64,000 bases of DNA from Syntrophomonadaceae bacterium (GTDB lineage: Bacteria; Bacillota; DSM-12270; Thermacetogeniales; Thermacetogeniaceae), in NCBI GenBank assembly GCA_012840385.1, contig DULK01000093.1, positions 62,001 through 126,000 on the forward strand, in the 5' to 3' direction. Both the position numbers and the translations under genes were made by a program. Under the pieces are notes generated by a model that had not been told where the DNA came from, did not search any database, and was given only the letters and a program-made list of their open reading frames with translations. This document shows, piece after piece, positions 7,506-17,206 of this stretch. The first letter of the stretch is position 1; every line of letters starts with the position of its first letter.

Positions 7506-8852
7506 ATGAAAGTAATGGAAAGGGTGGGCATACCCATCATCGGGGTAAAACCCGGTTCAATTGCAGATAGGAAGAGAATACGTCCCGGGGATCGCCTGAT
7601 GACGGTGAACGGTATTGTACCCCGGGATCTCCTGGAATACCGCTACTTGATCACAGCAGGAAAGGTATGGTTGAAAATCCGGCACCAGGAAGGGAAGATT
7701 GAAAGCATCAGGATCCAAAAAAACGATGATACAGATTTGGGCCTTGTATTTAAGACTGATTGTTTCGATGGCATTATACACTGTCGTAACAAATGCATTT
7801 TTTGTTTTATCGATCAGCTTCCCCCTGATCTCCGCATGTCGCTCTATGAAAAAGATGACGACTACCGGCTTTCTTTTCTCCACGGCAACTTTATAACCCT
7901 GACAAACATAACCCCCTCAGATATGCGCCGGATTTTGACTTTTCACCTCAGCCCTCTTTACCTTTCCGTGCATACCACCGAGCCGGCGCTAAGAGGAAAA
8001 ATGTTGGGAAGAAGAGAGCCGATGCCGGTACTGGAAAAAATAGCCGAACTGGCCGGAGGTGGTATTACCATGCACATTCAAATAGTCCTGTGCCCCGGCT
8101 GGAACGACGGCGATGTGCTGAATCGGACGATCCAAGAACTCTCCCGGTTTTGGCCACAGGTTGCGTCTATTGGAATTGTTCCGGTAGGCTTAACAAAATT
8201 TCGAGAGGGTCTGCCTTTTTTAAGAAACTTCACAAAGGCTGAATGCCGGTCTTTAATCAGAAAAATCGACCAAAAACAGAAAGCGTTCAGACTTCGGTAT
8301 AATAGTTCCTTTGTATACCTGGCTGACGAGTTTTACCTGCGGGGGGAGCGGCCTTTACCGCCGCGCTCGGTATACGACGGCTTCCCCCAGCTGGAAAACG
8401 GGATCGGGTTTGGCCGGCTTTTTTATGATGAGTTTTGTAGGATGCTGCCTTTGCTTCCAGAACGCCTGGTTTCTCCTCGTTCTTTCGTAATTGGTACCGG
8501 GGCAGCGGGCGCCAGGGTGCTGGAGCCTGTAATAGCAAGGTTGAATCAGATAAAAAACGTAAAATTAAAATTGATCTCCATCCCGAACATTTTTTTCGGC
8601 CCTAGAATTAGCGTCACCGGCTTGCTTACCGGTAGGGACCTGCTTTGGGGCCTGCGGGGAGTAAGGGGTGAGGATGTGCTGCTGCCAAATGTTTTGTTGC
8701 GTCGGGGGACATCACTTTTGCTGGACGGCATGACATTGGAACAGGTCTCTTCCCGTTCAGGCTGCAGGATTCATGTTATAGAACCCACGGCAGGCGCACT
8801 GGTAGAAGCTGTCTTGGGAAAGCGTGGGAGATCAAAACCAATCAGGAGGTAG
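7506..8852 (+). CDS. DUF512-family PDZ / radical SAM-like protein
   Basis: A 448-residue protein. It has an N-terminal PDZ-like region (GVKPGSIADRKRIRPGDRL, residues about 10-70) and a CRNKCIFCF cluster motif near residue 95, of the CxxxCxxC radical SAM type. A TIM-barrel-like middle (HIQIVLCPGWNDGD) follows, and then the DUF512 domain (PEYLADEFY-like, seen here as VYLADEFYLRGE). Such genes regularly sit just upstream of der in Clostridia, as here (3 nt gap), but their function is unproven. ATG 7506 has GGAG at 7495-7498 with 7-nt spacing; ATG 7482 is an alternative. Confidence 0.75.
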   Translation: MKVMERVGIPIIGVKPGSIADRKRIRPGDRLMTVNGIVPRDLLEYRYLITAGKVWLKIRHQEGKIESIRIQKNDDTDLGLVFKTDCFDGIIHCRNKCIFCFIDQLPPDLRMSLYEKDDDYRLSFLHGNFITLTNITPSDMRRILTFHLSPLYLSVHTTEPALRGKMLGRREPMPVLEKIAELAGGGITMHIQIVLCPGWNDGDVLNRTIQELSRFWPQVASIGIVPVGLTKFREGLPFLRNFTKAECRSLIRKIDQKQKAFRLRYNSSFVYLADEFYLRGERPLPPRSVYDGFPQLENGIGFGRLFYDEFCRMLPLLPERLVSPRSFVIGTGAAGARVLEPVIARLNQIKNVKLKLISIPNIFFGPRISVTGLLTGRDLLWGLRGVRGEDVLLPNVLLRRGTSLLLDGMTLEQVSSRSGCRIHVIEPTAGALVEAVLGKRGRSKPIRR

Positions 8853-8855
8853 AGC

Positions 8856-10163
8856 ATGGGAAAACCGATGGTAGCCATTGTCGGCCGCCCCAATGTCGGC
8901 AAATCGACCTTGTTTAACCGGCTGGTTGGTGGACGCAAGGCAATTGTTGCAGATGTACCGGGGGTGACCCGTGACCGCATTTATCAGGATGTGGAGTGGA
9001 ACGGGAGGATTTTTACCCTAATTGATACCGGCGGACTTTTTCTAGAGGATTCCGAATTTCGTGAAGAGGTACACGAGCAGGTACGTAAAGCTATTGCAGA
9101 GGCAGAAGTGGTAATTTTTGTGGTGGATGGACAGGTGGGCCCGGTTCCGGAAGATGAAGAAATAGCGCGCATGTTATTGAAAATGCGCAAGAAAACGATC
9201 CTGGCAGTGAATAAAGTTGATGATTTTAAAAACAAACTGGTGATCTATGATTTTCTTGGGCTGGGATTGGGAGAGCCCCTTCCCTTTTCGGCCATTCACG
9301 GTCTTAACATAGACGAACTCCTGGACAGGGTTATATCTTTACTCCCGGAGGAAATTTGCTGCGAAGAAGAGAAGGGGATCCGCATTGCCGTTGTAGGAAG
9401 GCCGAATGTGGGCAAGTCTTCTCTTGTCAATGCGCTGCTAAGGGAAAGGCGCCTCATAGTCAGCGACGTTGCGGGTACGACCCGTGACGCCATTGACACC
9501 GTTTTAAAGAAGGACGGGCACAGCTACATTCTGGTAGATACTTCCGGAATACGCAGAAAGAGCCGGGTCTCTCAGGATGTTGAATATTACAGCGTGCAGC
9601 GTTCACTAAGGGCAATTGATCGGGCGGATATTGTTCTTTTCATCCTTGATTCTACCCAGGGTGTTGTTGAACAGGATACAAAAATCGGCGGTTATATTGA
9701 AGAAGCCGGTAAAGGGCTTATAATAGTAATTAACAAATGGGATTTGATAAAAAAGGACGAACATACAAGAAAAAAGTATGACCAGATGATCAGAGAGAGA
9801 CTGGATTTTCTGGGGTATGCTCCCCTTCTTTATGTTTCTGCTTTGACCGGGCAGGGGATAGACAGGATTCTGCAACTGGTTGACCATGTGTACGGTGAGC
9901 AGACAAAGCGGATCAACACCGGCAGCCTCAACAGCTGGCTCACAGAAACGGTTTATTTAAACCCTCCTCCGGCAGTAAAAGGGCAGGAGGTAAAGTTTTA
10001 TTACGCTGTACAGGGTGGTGAAAAACCCCCGGTATTTGTTTTCTTTGTTAATTCGCCAGACTTGTTGCACTTTTCGTATAAGCGTTATCTGGAGAACCAA
10101 CTCAGGAAGGCCTACGGTTTCGAAGGAACACCAATCAGATTGGCTTTCCGGTCCAGACGCTGA
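8856..10163 (+). CDS. der: Ribosome-assembly GTPase Der (EngA)
   Basis: A 435-residue GTPase with two G domains and a C-terminal KH-like domain, acting in 50S subunit assembly. G1 motifs are GRPNVGKSTLFN (about residue 8) and GRPNVGKSSLVN (about 180); the matching DTGG, DTSG, NKVD and NKWD motifs are all present. AGGAGG lies 7 nt before ATG 8856. It is followed closely by plsY and gpsA, a common Firmicute order. Confidence 0.96.
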   Translation: MGKPMVAIVGRPNVGKSTLFNRLVGGRKAIVADVPGVTRDRIYQDVEWNGRIFTLIDTGGLFLEDSEFREEVHEQVRKAIAEAEVVIFVVDGQVGPVPEDEEIARMLLKMRKKTILAVNKVDDFKNKLVIYDFLGLGLGEPLPFSAIHGLNIDELLDRVISLLPEEICCEEEKGIRIAVVGRPNVGKSSLVNALLRERRLIVSDVAGTTRDAIDTVLKKDGHSYILVDTSGIRRKSRVSQDVEYYSVQRSLRAIDRADIVLFILDSTQGVVEQDTKIGGYIEEAGKGLIIVINKWDLIKKDEHTRKKYDQMIRERLDFLGYAPLLYVSALTGQGIDRILQLVDHVYGEQTKRINTGSLNSWLTETVYLNPPPAVKGQEVKFYYAVQGGEKPPVFVFFVNSPDLLHFSYKRYLENQLRKAYGFEGTPIRLAFRSRR

Positions 10164-10184
10164 AGCAGGAGGAAAGATTAAGAG

Positions 10185-10766
10185 ATGAAATTTATCTTGC
10201 TGATCATTGCTTCTTACCTGATCGGTGCCATCCCTTGCGGTTACCTGGTTGGAAGGTTGCACGGCGTTGATATCCGCAACAAAGGGAGCGGTAACATTGG
10301 TACTACCAACGTTTTTCGCATTTTGGGACCAAAACCGGGATTAATCGTTTTTGTTTGTGATGTGATCAAGGGGCTGATTCCGGTCCTGATTGCCAAATCG
10401 CTTGGTGGTCCGGGCTGGGGGGTGGCGGCAGGGCTCGCAGCGGTTGTCGGTCACAACTGGTCGATTTTCCTTGGCTTCCGGGGTGGCCGGGGGGTTGCGA
10501 CCGGCGCGGGAGTTCTGGTGGCTTTAATGCCCAAGGTAGTTCTAATTGCCTTCGGGATATGGGTGGTTGTGGTATTGATTTCCCGTTATGTATCTTTGGG
10601 TTCCATTATTGCAGCCTTGTCCGTTCCTGTTATTGCATTAATTTACCGTGTCCCGGGGATCTATTATATCTTTGCCATACCCGCTCCGCTTTTTATTGTT
10701 TACCGCCATATCCAAAACATAGACCGGATACGAAAGGGCACGGAATCACGTTTGCGTATCTGGTAA
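10185..10766 (+). CDS. plsY: Glycerol-3-phosphate acyltransferase PlsY
   Basis: A 193-residue integral membrane enzyme that transfers acyl groups from acyl-phosphate to glycerol-3-phosphate. The three conserved loops are seen: SYLIGAIPCGYLVGR, KGSGNIGTTNVFR with DVIKG, and GHNWSIFLGFRGGRGVATG. Several hydrophobic helices fill the rest. It lies between der and gpsA, and gpsA makes its substrate. Confidence 0.95.
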   Translation: MKFILLIIASYLIGAIPCGYLVGRLHGVDIRNKGSGNIGTTNVFRILGPKPGLIVFVCDVIKGLIPVLIAKSLGGPGWGVAAGLAAVVGHNWSIFLGFRGGRGVATGAGVLVALMPKVVLIAFGIWVVVVLISRYVSLGSIIAALSVPVIALIYRVPGIYYIFAIPAPLFIVYRHIQNIDRIRKGTESRLRIW

Positions 10767-10776
10767 AGGGGGAGCT

Positions 10777-11811
10777 ATGGGGGAAGGAATTGCAGTTCTG
10801 GGGGCAGGGAGCTGGGGTACTGCGCTTGCAGTTCTGCTGGCCACGAAGGGAAAAAGGGTTAAACTCTGGGCACGATCGCCGGAGTTCGCCGATTTGCTTG
10901 CTGTAACAAGAGAGAACAAAAAATATTTGCCTGGCGTTGTTCTCCCTGATTCGATCGAGTTTACCTCCGATATATCACTGGCTTTACGTAATCCCGGCGT
11001 TGTTGTTTTAGCCGTACCCTCTCAGAGTATCAGAGAACTGGTAGGACTGATAAAGCCATTTCTGAGATCCGACACCCTCTTAGTTAATACTGCCAAAGGC
11101 CTGGAAAGGACAACCTGCCTGCGTATGTCTCAGGTTATCTGCGAGGAGTTGCCGGAATATGCGGACAGGCTGGCCGTTCTTTCGGGGCCGAGTCATGCCG
11201 AAGAGGTTGGAAGAGAAATGCCCACTGCAGTGGTTGTGGCATCTCAATCCCCAGAAGTCGCCGAGTATATCCAGGATGTTTTCATGGCTCCCCATTTCCG
11301 TGTTTATACCAACTCCGATCTGGTTGGAGTCGAGTTCGGAGGAGCCTTAAAAAACATTATTGCTCTTGGCGCCGGGATTGCAGAGGGTTTGGGTTTTGGG
11401 GATAACACCAAGGCAGCCTTGATTACACGGGGCCTAACAGAGATTACCCGCCTGGGAGTTGCTCTCGGGGCAAATCCATTGACGTTTCTCGGGCTGACCG
11501 GGGTCGGAGACCTGGTGGTTACTGCAACCAGCAAGCACAGCAGGAACAGGCGGGCGGGATATCTTTTAGGACAGGGTTTGTCCCTGGAAGAAACTCTTGC
11601 AAAAGTAGGAATGGTTGTTGAAGGCGTAGAAACGACTAAAGCGGCAAGGCTTCTCAGCCTTCATTATGGAATTGAGATGCCGATTACGGAGCAGATGTAC
11701 GCGGTATTATTTGAGGGCATGGAGCCAAAGACGGCTGTTTCCAATCTAATGATGAGAACCAGACGCCATGAAGTAGAGGAGGTTTTTGCCTCCGTCTTAG
11801 GCGAGAAATAG
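10777..11811 (+). CDS. gpsA: NAD(P)H-dependent glycerol-3-phosphate dehydrogenase
   Basis: A 344-residue cytosolic enzyme reducing dihydroxyacetone phosphate to sn-glycerol-3-phosphate for phospholipids. The Rossmann motif VLGAGSWGTALA is at the start; LSGPSHAEEV and the catalytic block EFGGALKNIIALGAG with Lys are present, as is TGVGDLVVT. It begins 10 nt after plsY and ends before a terminator at 11900. Confidence 0.96.
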   Translation: MGEGIAVLGAGSWGTALAVLLATKGKRVKLWARSPEFADLLAVTRENKKYLPGVVLPDSIEFTSDISLALRNPGVVVLAVPSQSIRELVGLIKPFLRSDTLLVNTAKGLERTTCLRMSQVICEELPEYADRLAVLSGPSHAEEVGREMPTAVVVASQSPEVAEYIQDVFMAPHFRVYTNSDLVGVEFGGALKNIIALGAGIAEGLGFGDNTKAALITRGLTEITRLGVALGANPLTFLGLTGVGDLVVTATSKHSRNRRAGYLLGQGLSLEETLAKVGMVVEGVETTKAARLLSLHYGIEMPITEQMYAVLFEGMEPKTAVSNLMMRTRRHEVEEVFASVLGEK

Positions 11812-11899
11812 GCATTCTCCTTTTGATAGGCTACTAAAGGGATGGACGAGCGACAGCCGCTAATAGTACCCTGATTTGTTAGATTGCTGCTTATGCTCT

Positions 11900-11929
11900 A
11901 TCGGCTTCCATATAGGGAGCCGATTTTTT
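11900..11929 (+). terminator. Rho-independent terminator after gpsA
   Basis: ATCGGCTTCC (11900-11909) pairs with GGGAGCCGAT (11915-11924) with one G-T pair, followed by five more T. It closes the der-plsY-gpsA unit. The rest of the 11812-12087 gap is AT-rich and holds no gene I can see. Confidence 0.85.
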
Positions 11930-11944
11930 GATGTTGCCATATGG

Positions 11945-11973
11945 TAATAAAAGTAAATTATGTTCATATAAAT
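11945..11973 (+). promoter_or_regulatory. Possible sigma-E-type promoter of spoIVA
   Basis: TAATAAA at 11945-11951 and CATATAAA at 11965-11972, 13 nt apart, resemble the mother-cell sigma-E elements (ATA-centred -35 and CATACAAT-like -10). spoIVA is sigma-E dependent in Bacillus. The match is loose in an AT-rich stretch, so this is a guess from position and known regulation. Confidence 0.25.
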
Positions 11974-12087
11974 ATATCAATTGGAAAATTACAGGTGAAC
12001 AACGTTTACAAATTTGATTTCTTAATTTTAAAAAATGGCATGAAGAGGGACCATCCTGCATAAAAAACATTAGGGAGGGGGTTGCCC

Positions 12088-13566
12088 ATGGAAAATATTA
12101 GTATCTTCCGTGATATTGCAGAGCGGACCGGTGGGGACGTTTACGTGGGCGTCGTGGGACCGGTTCGGACCGGAAAGTCAACCTTTATCAAGCGCTTTAT
12201 GGAGCTTATGGTTTTACCCAATATTGAGAATCCTGTGGATCGCGAAAGGGCTAGAGACGAACTGCCGCAAAGTGGTGCGGGAAGAATGATCATGACCGTT
12301 GAGCCAAAGTTTATTCCCCAGGAGGCAGTAGAGATATCTGTCAAAAACGGGTTAAAAATGAAGGTGCGCATGGTAGACTGCGTGGGTTATACCATCGAAG
12401 GAGCATTAGGATACGAAGAAGAGAGTGGCCCGCGCATGGTGATGACGCCCTGGTTCGAAGAGGCAATTCCTTTTCAAGATGCCGCGGAAATAGGAACCCG
12501 CAAGGTTATAACCGATCATTCGACAATAGGAATTGTTGTTTTAACTGACGGCTCAATCACAGAAATACCCAGGGAAAATTATTTAGAAGCAGAAGAAAGG
12601 GTTGTTGGGGAATTAAAGGAATTGGGCAAGCCGTTTCTCGTGATTTTAAACACGGTTGTTCCTGATGCCCCGGAAACCACCGATCTGGTGCGCGGACTTG
12701 AAGAAAAATACGGTGTGCCGGTACTTCCCATCAACTGTGCCGAAATGACGCATGATGATGTTATCAACATTCTTCAAGAGGCTCTCTATGAATTCCCTGT
12801 ACAGGAGGTTAATGTAAACCTTCCAAAGTGGGTTGAAGAACTGGAGCAAACCCACTGGCTGCGAATGGACTTCGAGCGGGCAATTCAGGAAGCTGTGAGG
12901 AGCGTCAACAGGCTGCGGGATATCGACCAGGCTGTTGAGCAGATCAGTGAAAACGAATTTGTTTCCACGGCATCACTGGAGGACATGAACCTGGGAACGG
13001 GGGTTGCGGTGATCGATGTGAAAGCCCAGGAAGGCCTGTTCCACAAAGTGCTGGAAGAGGTAAGCGGGCTGACAATTGCCGGCGATCATGATATTCTTCG
13101 CCTGATGCGGGATCTGAGCAAGGCAAAGTACAATTACGAAAAGGTGGCCCCGGCTTTGGAAGAGGTTCGTGAACTCGGCTACGGGGTGGTTGCGCCGAGC
13201 CTGGACGAGATGGTCCTTGAGGAACCCGAACTGATCAGACAGGGAAACCGGTTTGGTGTGCGTTTAAAGGCAAGTGCGCCGTCGCTCCATATCATTAGAG
13301 CGGATATTACAACAGAAATTACACCAATTATCGGGACTGAGAAGCAGTGCGAAGAGCTGGTCCGGTATATGCTGGAGGAGTTTGAGGATGATCCCCAAAA
13401 GATTTGGCAGAGAGATATCTTCGGGAAATCCCTCCATGAACTGGTGAGGGAAGGCATCCAGAACAAACTGCATCGCATGCCGGAAAATGCCCAAACCAAA
13501 CTTCAGGAAACCGTGCAGCGTATTGTCAATGAAGGTAGTGGAGGCCTTATCTGTATCATTATCTAA
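12088..13566 (+). CDS. spoIVA: Stage IV sporulation protein A (spore coat ATPase)
   Basis: A 492-residue SpoIVA, the cytoskeletal ATPase that polymerises on the forespore surface and founds the coat basement layer. The Walker A is GPVRTGKST (about residues 24-32), followed by the MVDCVGYTIEGALGYEE block, and the protein ends GSGGLICIII, the conserved membrane-targeting C-terminus. Length matches the family. ATG 12088 follows GGGAGGGG at about 8 nt; TTG 12082 would add two residues. It is a single-gene unit between terminators. Confidence 0.96.
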   Translation: MENISIFRDIAERTGGDVYVGVVGPVRTGKSTFIKRFMELMVLPNIENPVDRERARDELPQSGAGRMIMTVEPKFIPQEAVEISVKNGLKMKVRMVDCVGYTIEGALGYEEESGPRMVMTPWFEEAIPFQDAAEIGTRKVITDHSTIGIVVLTDGSITEIPRENYLEAEERVVGELKELGKPFLVILNTVVPDAPETTDLVRGLEEKYGVPVLPINCAEMTHDDVINILQEALYEFPVQEVNVNLPKWVEELEQTHWLRMDFERAIQEAVRSVNRLRDIDQAVEQISENEFVSTASLEDMNLGTGVAVIDVKAQEGLFHKVLEEVSGLTIAGDHDILRLMRDLSKAKYNYEKVAPALEEVRELGYGVVAPSLDEMVLEEPELIRQGNRFGVRLKASAPSLHIIRADITTEITPIIGTEKQCEELVRYMLEEFEDDPQKIWQRDIFGKSLHELVREGIQNKLHRMPENAQTKLQETVQRIVNEGSGGLICIII

Positions 13567-13694
13567 GGTTGTAGGCTTTTGTTAAAATAATCATGCCAAC
13601 TGGTATGGATGAGTAAAGGGCCTTCCTCCGGTAACAAGCCGTGGTTTTTCTGACGCCATGTGAGCCCCTCCTTAATTTTCTTGTCAAAAGTCTG

Positions 13695-13718
13695 TCGGTC
13701 GCTATGACCGATTTTTTT
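13695..13718 (+). terminator. Rho-independent terminator after spoIVA
   Basis: TCGGTC (13695-13700) pairs with GACCGA (13706-13711) around GCTAT and is followed by seven T. It lies in the 304-nt gap between spoIVA and hom, in which I see no gene. Confidence 0.8.
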
Positions 13719-13870
13719 GTTTAATAATGGACCACCGAGCAAATCAAAGAAAGAACGAAAACAGAATTTAAAACAGGAGAAAAGCAGGATATGACCGTTA
13801 TTGTCTCGAATAAATCAAAGTTATATAAATTAAAGAAATGTTATTTTATTCGGAATTGGGAGAGATGTTG

Positions 13871-15184
13871 ATGGATGATGTCGTGAGCATAGGGCTGCTC
13901 GGAGCCGGTACTGTAGGGTCCGGTGTAATCAAGTTGCTGCAGGAAAATGCTCCTCAGATCACACAGCGCCTAGGGAAAAAAGTTGTCATCAAAAAGGTTC
14001 TTGAGCGGCATCCCGAAAAGCCGCGTCTTTTAGGAATCTCTCCGGATATGGTAACGGACCGTTTTGAAGATATTTTGGATGATCCCGATATCCCATTGAT
14101 TGTCGAGCTTTTGGGCGGGATTGAACCGACGCGGCAATACCTCCTGGAGGCGCTGCGCCGCGGAAAGCATGTGGTTACTGCAAATAAGGACGTGGTGGCT
14201 GCTTATGGAAAAGAGCTTTTTGAAGCCGCCGAAGCGGGAAAGGCTGAATTTTACTTCGAGGCCAGCGTAGGGGGCGGGATTCCGGTTATTCGCATTTTGA
14301 AAGAGAGTCTGGCAGCGAATAAAATCCAGGAAGTCATAGGTATTGTCAACGGAACTACGAACTATATCCTGACCCGTATGAGCGAGGAAGGAGCCGATTT
14401 TGCCACAGTGCTTCGGGCCGCCCAGTCGGCGGGTTACGCTGAGGCAGATCCCACCTCCGATATCGAAGGATTGGATGCTGCTCGAAAAATTTCCATTCTG
14501 GCGTCAATAGCATTTAATACCAGGGTGACACCGGATAATGTTTTTATTGAGGGAATTTCCAGAATTACTCCGGAAGATATCAATTATGCCCGTGAGCTCG
14601 GATATGTGGTGAAGCTGCTGGCGATCGCCAGAGATCTAAATGACGAGATCGAGGTGCGGGTGCATCCGGCCTTTTTACCCCATAGCCACCCTCTTGCATC
14701 AGTACGGGGAGTCTTTAATGCCATTTATATCAAGGGGAATGCAGTGGGGGAAACCATGTTTTACGGCCAAGGTGCGGGCCAGATGCCGACTGCAAGCGCT
14801 GTGGTCGGGGATATCATGGAAGTGGTCCGCAACATGAAGAGCGACGGCGTTCGTCGTTTTGCCTGCACCTGTTTCCTCGACAAAAAGATTCGTCCTAAAG
14901 GGGAAATACGGACAAAATATTACGTCAGACTTATCGTCAAGGATAAACCGGGTGTAATGGCCAGCATTGCCGGAGTTTTTGGTAATCACCAGGTAAGCCT
15001 GGCCTCGGTTATCCAGAAAAGAACGCTGGAAATTGACGGCCAGATGATGCTGGCTGAAATCGTTGTCATTACCCATGAGGTCAGGGAGCAGGACATTCAG
15101 GATGCCCTGGCGGTGATCAGAGGCCTTTCCATTGTTCATTCCGTAGAAAACATTATCCGGGTGGAAGGAGGTGGAAAGGGTTGA
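13871..15184 (+). CDS. hom: Homoserine dehydrogenase
   Basis: About 437 residues. The N-terminal NAD(P) motif is [14 protein letters not shown]; the catalytic block is [17 protein letters not shown] with [11 protein letters not shown] and the [12 protein letters not shown] region. A C-terminal ACT domain ([15 protein letters not shown], about 350-430) fits threonine feedback. It reduces aspartate semialdehyde to homoserine. ATG 13871 follows GGGAGAG (13857-13863) at 7 nt. Its stop overlaps the thrC start. Confidence 0.94.
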   Translation: MDDVVSIGLLGAGTVGSGVIKLLQENAPQITQRLGKKVVIKKVLERHPEKPRLLGISPDMVTDRFEDILDDPDIPLIVELLGGIEPTRQYLLEALRRGKHVVTANKDVVAAYGKELFEAAEAGKAEFYFEASVGGGIPVIRILKESLAANKIQEVIGIVNGTTNYILTRMSEEGADFATVLRAAQSAGYAEADPTSDIEGLDAARKISILASIAFNTRVTPDNVFIEGISRITPEDINYARELGYVVKLLAIARDLNDEIEVRVHPAFLPHSHPLASVRGVFNAIYIKGNAVGETMFYGQGAGQMPTASAVVGDIMEVVRNMKSDGVRRFACTCFLDKKIRPKGEIRTKYYVRLIVKDKPGVMASIAGVFGNHQVSLASVIQKRTLEIDGQMMLAEIVVITHEVREQDIQDALAVIRGLSIVHSVENIIRVEGGGKG

Positions 15185-16245
15185 TCTGGCACGGGGTAAT
15201 AGAAAGATACCGTTCTTTTTTACCTGTTAATGAAAAGACTCCTGTCGTTACCCTGCTGGAGGGTAACACAATATTGTTGCCGGCTACTGCCCTTTCCCGC
15301 CAGTTCAAGATAAACATCTATCTGAAGTTTGAGGGGCAAAACCCGACCGGTTCCTTTAAGGACCGGGGAATGACGGTTGCCGTGAGCAAAGCCCTGGAAG
15401 AGGGCTCACGGGCGGTGATGTGTGCCTCAACGGGGAATACGTCGGCATCTGCTGCCGCTTATGCGGCACGGGCGGGTATAAAATGTGTTGTGCTGGTACC
15501 GGATGGGTATGTAGCCCTGGGAAAGCTGGCACAGGCCCTGATCTACGGGGCCAAGGTTATCGCCATCAAGGGGAATTTTGACGCCGCTTTACAGCTTGTG
15601 CGCAAGATTACCCGGGAGCATCCCCTGACCCTTGTCAACTCCCTGAATCCCTACAGGATAGAGGGGCAGAAAACTGCGGCCTTTGAAGTGTGCGACCAGC
15701 TGGGCTTTGTTCCCGATTACCTGGCTTTACCGGTAGGCAACGCGGGCAACATCACCGCCTACTGGAAGGGTTTTAAGGAGTACGCAACCGCAGGGGTGGT
15801 GGAAAGAACGCCTAAAATGGTCGGTTTTCAGGCGGCAGGTGCAGCTCCCATCGTGCGCGGAGAGGTTGTTCCCGAGCCCCGCACGGTAGCAACGGCGATC
15901 AGGATCGGCAATCCGGCCAGCTGGCAGAAGGCCCTTAACGCCCTCCGGGAATCAGAAGGTCGAATTGATACTGTGACAGATGAAGAGATAATCGACGCTT
16001 ATCAGACTGTTGCCCGTTTAGAGGGGCTATTTGTGGAGCCTGCTTCTGCCGCTGCTTTGGCAGGCGTTATGAAGCTGGCCAGGGAGGGCTATTTCCCCCG
16101 GTCCTGTCATGTGGTCTGTGTTATGACCGGCCATGGCCTGAAAGACCCGGACACGACCCTCAAAACCTGCCGGTTACAGCCAACGGTGGTGCAGGCAACC
16201 GAAGAAGCGGTGCTTGATCTGCTGGGGAATATGTCTGTGCTCTAG
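15181..16245 (+). CDS. thrC: Threonine synthase
   Basis: A 354-residue PLP enzyme converting O-phosphohomoserine to threonine. The PLP lysine is in [28 protein letters not shown] is the phosphate/PLP loop; [11 protein letters not shown] is near the end. This is the short, ThrC-like type common in Firmicutes. Start TTG 15181 overlaps the hom stop (TTGA) and has GGAGGTGG upstream, implying translational coupling. Confidence 0.94.
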   Translation: MIWHGVIERYRSFLPVNEKTPVVTLLEGNTILLPATALSRQFKINIYLKFEGQNPTGSFKDRGMTVAVSKALEEGSRAVMCASTGNTSASAAAYAARAGIKCVVLVPDGYVALGKLAQALIYGAKVIAIKGNFDAALQLVRKITREHPLTLVNSLNPYRIEGQKTAAFEVCDQLGFVPDYLALPVGNAGNITAYWKGFKEYATAGVVERTPKMVGFQAAGAAPIVRGEVVPEPRTVATAIRIGNPASWQKALNALRESEGRIDTVTDEEIIDAYQTVARLEGLFVEPASAAALAGVMKLAREGYFPRSCHVVCVMTGHGLKDPDTTLKTCRLQPTVVQATEEAVLDLLGNMSVL

Positions 16246-16265
16246 AAGGATAAGGTGGATTCAAT

Positions 16266-17171
16266 ATGGGAAGAAGGGTTGCTGTCAGGGTACCGGCCAC
16301 TACCGCAAACTTGGGTCCCGGTTTTGATGCCCTGGGAATGGCGTTAAAACTGTATAATACGGTGGAGTTGGAGGAGACGGGGGGTTCCGGTTTCCATATA
16401 GAGGTAACCGGTGAAGGTGAGGATTTGCTGCCCAGGGACGCCGATAACCTGGTTGCCCGCACCATTGAGAAGGTGTTTCGCAGGGTAAATTCCAGTTTGC
16501 AGGGTTGGAGAGTGCGGCTGGATAATAAAATACCGCTTCAGCGCGGTTTGGGGAGCAGCGCAGCTGCCATTGTGGGAGGGCTGCTTGCCGCTAACGCCGT
16601 TGCCGGAAGCCCTTTCTCCCGGGAGGAACTGCTGGCCCAGGCCATCGAAATTGAAGGTCACCCCGATAACGTGGCAGCCGCATTATTGGGAGGGATAGTA
16701 GCGGTTGCCGAACAGGATGGCAAATATTATTATACAAACTTTACTCCACCGCAAGAGCTGGTAATTTATGCGGTGATCCCGAACTTTACACTTTCCACAA
16801 AAGCTGCCAGGGGCGTTCTTCCTGAGCTTGTCCCCATGAAGGATGTGGTATTTAATCTTGGCAGAGTGGCGTTGTTAACTTCTGCCCTGAAGGATGGTGA
16901 TTGGGACTTATTAACGGTGGCGCTCAAGGATCGCATTCATCAACCCTACAGATCCAGACTTATACCCGGAATGACAGAAGCGTTTGAAGCTGCTGAAAAA
17001 GCCGGGGCCTATGGTGCGGTGCTGAGTGGGGCAGGGCCTACTCTGATTGCCTTTGGGCCTCCCGGTTTGGAAATCGGGGAGGCGATGGGACGTGTCTTGA
17101 GGGCCTACGGTATTGAGACGGAAATCAGAAAGCTTGAACCGACTTCGCAGGGAGCTTATATAATAGAGTAA
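16266..17171 (+). CDS. thrB: Homoserine kinase
   Basis: A 301-residue GHMP-family kinase that phosphorylates homoserine. Motifs: VPATTANLGPGFDALGMAL at the N-terminus, the ATP-binding PLQRGLGSSAAAIVGGL, and the C-terminal GAVLSGAGPTLIAF. It begins 20 nt after thrC in the hom-thrC-thrB-lysC operon. Confidence 0.95.
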   Translation: MGRRVAVRVPATTANLGPGFDALGMALKLYNTVELEETGGSGFHIEVTGEGEDLLPRDADNLVARTIEKVFRRVNSSLQGWRVRLDNKIPLQRGLGSSAAAIVGGLLAANAVAGSPFSREELLAQAIEIEGHPDNVAAALLGGIVAVAEQDGKYYYTNFTPPQELVIYAVIPNFTLSTKAARGVLPELVPMKDVVFNLGRVALLTSALKDGDWDLLTVALKDRIHQPYRSRLIPGMTEAFEAAEKAGAYGAVLSGAGPTLIAFGPPGLEIGEAMGRVLRAYGIETEIRKLEPTSQGAYIIE

Positions 17172-17206
17172 AATATTTAAAATATTACTGTTGGGGAGGC
17201 TTTTGA

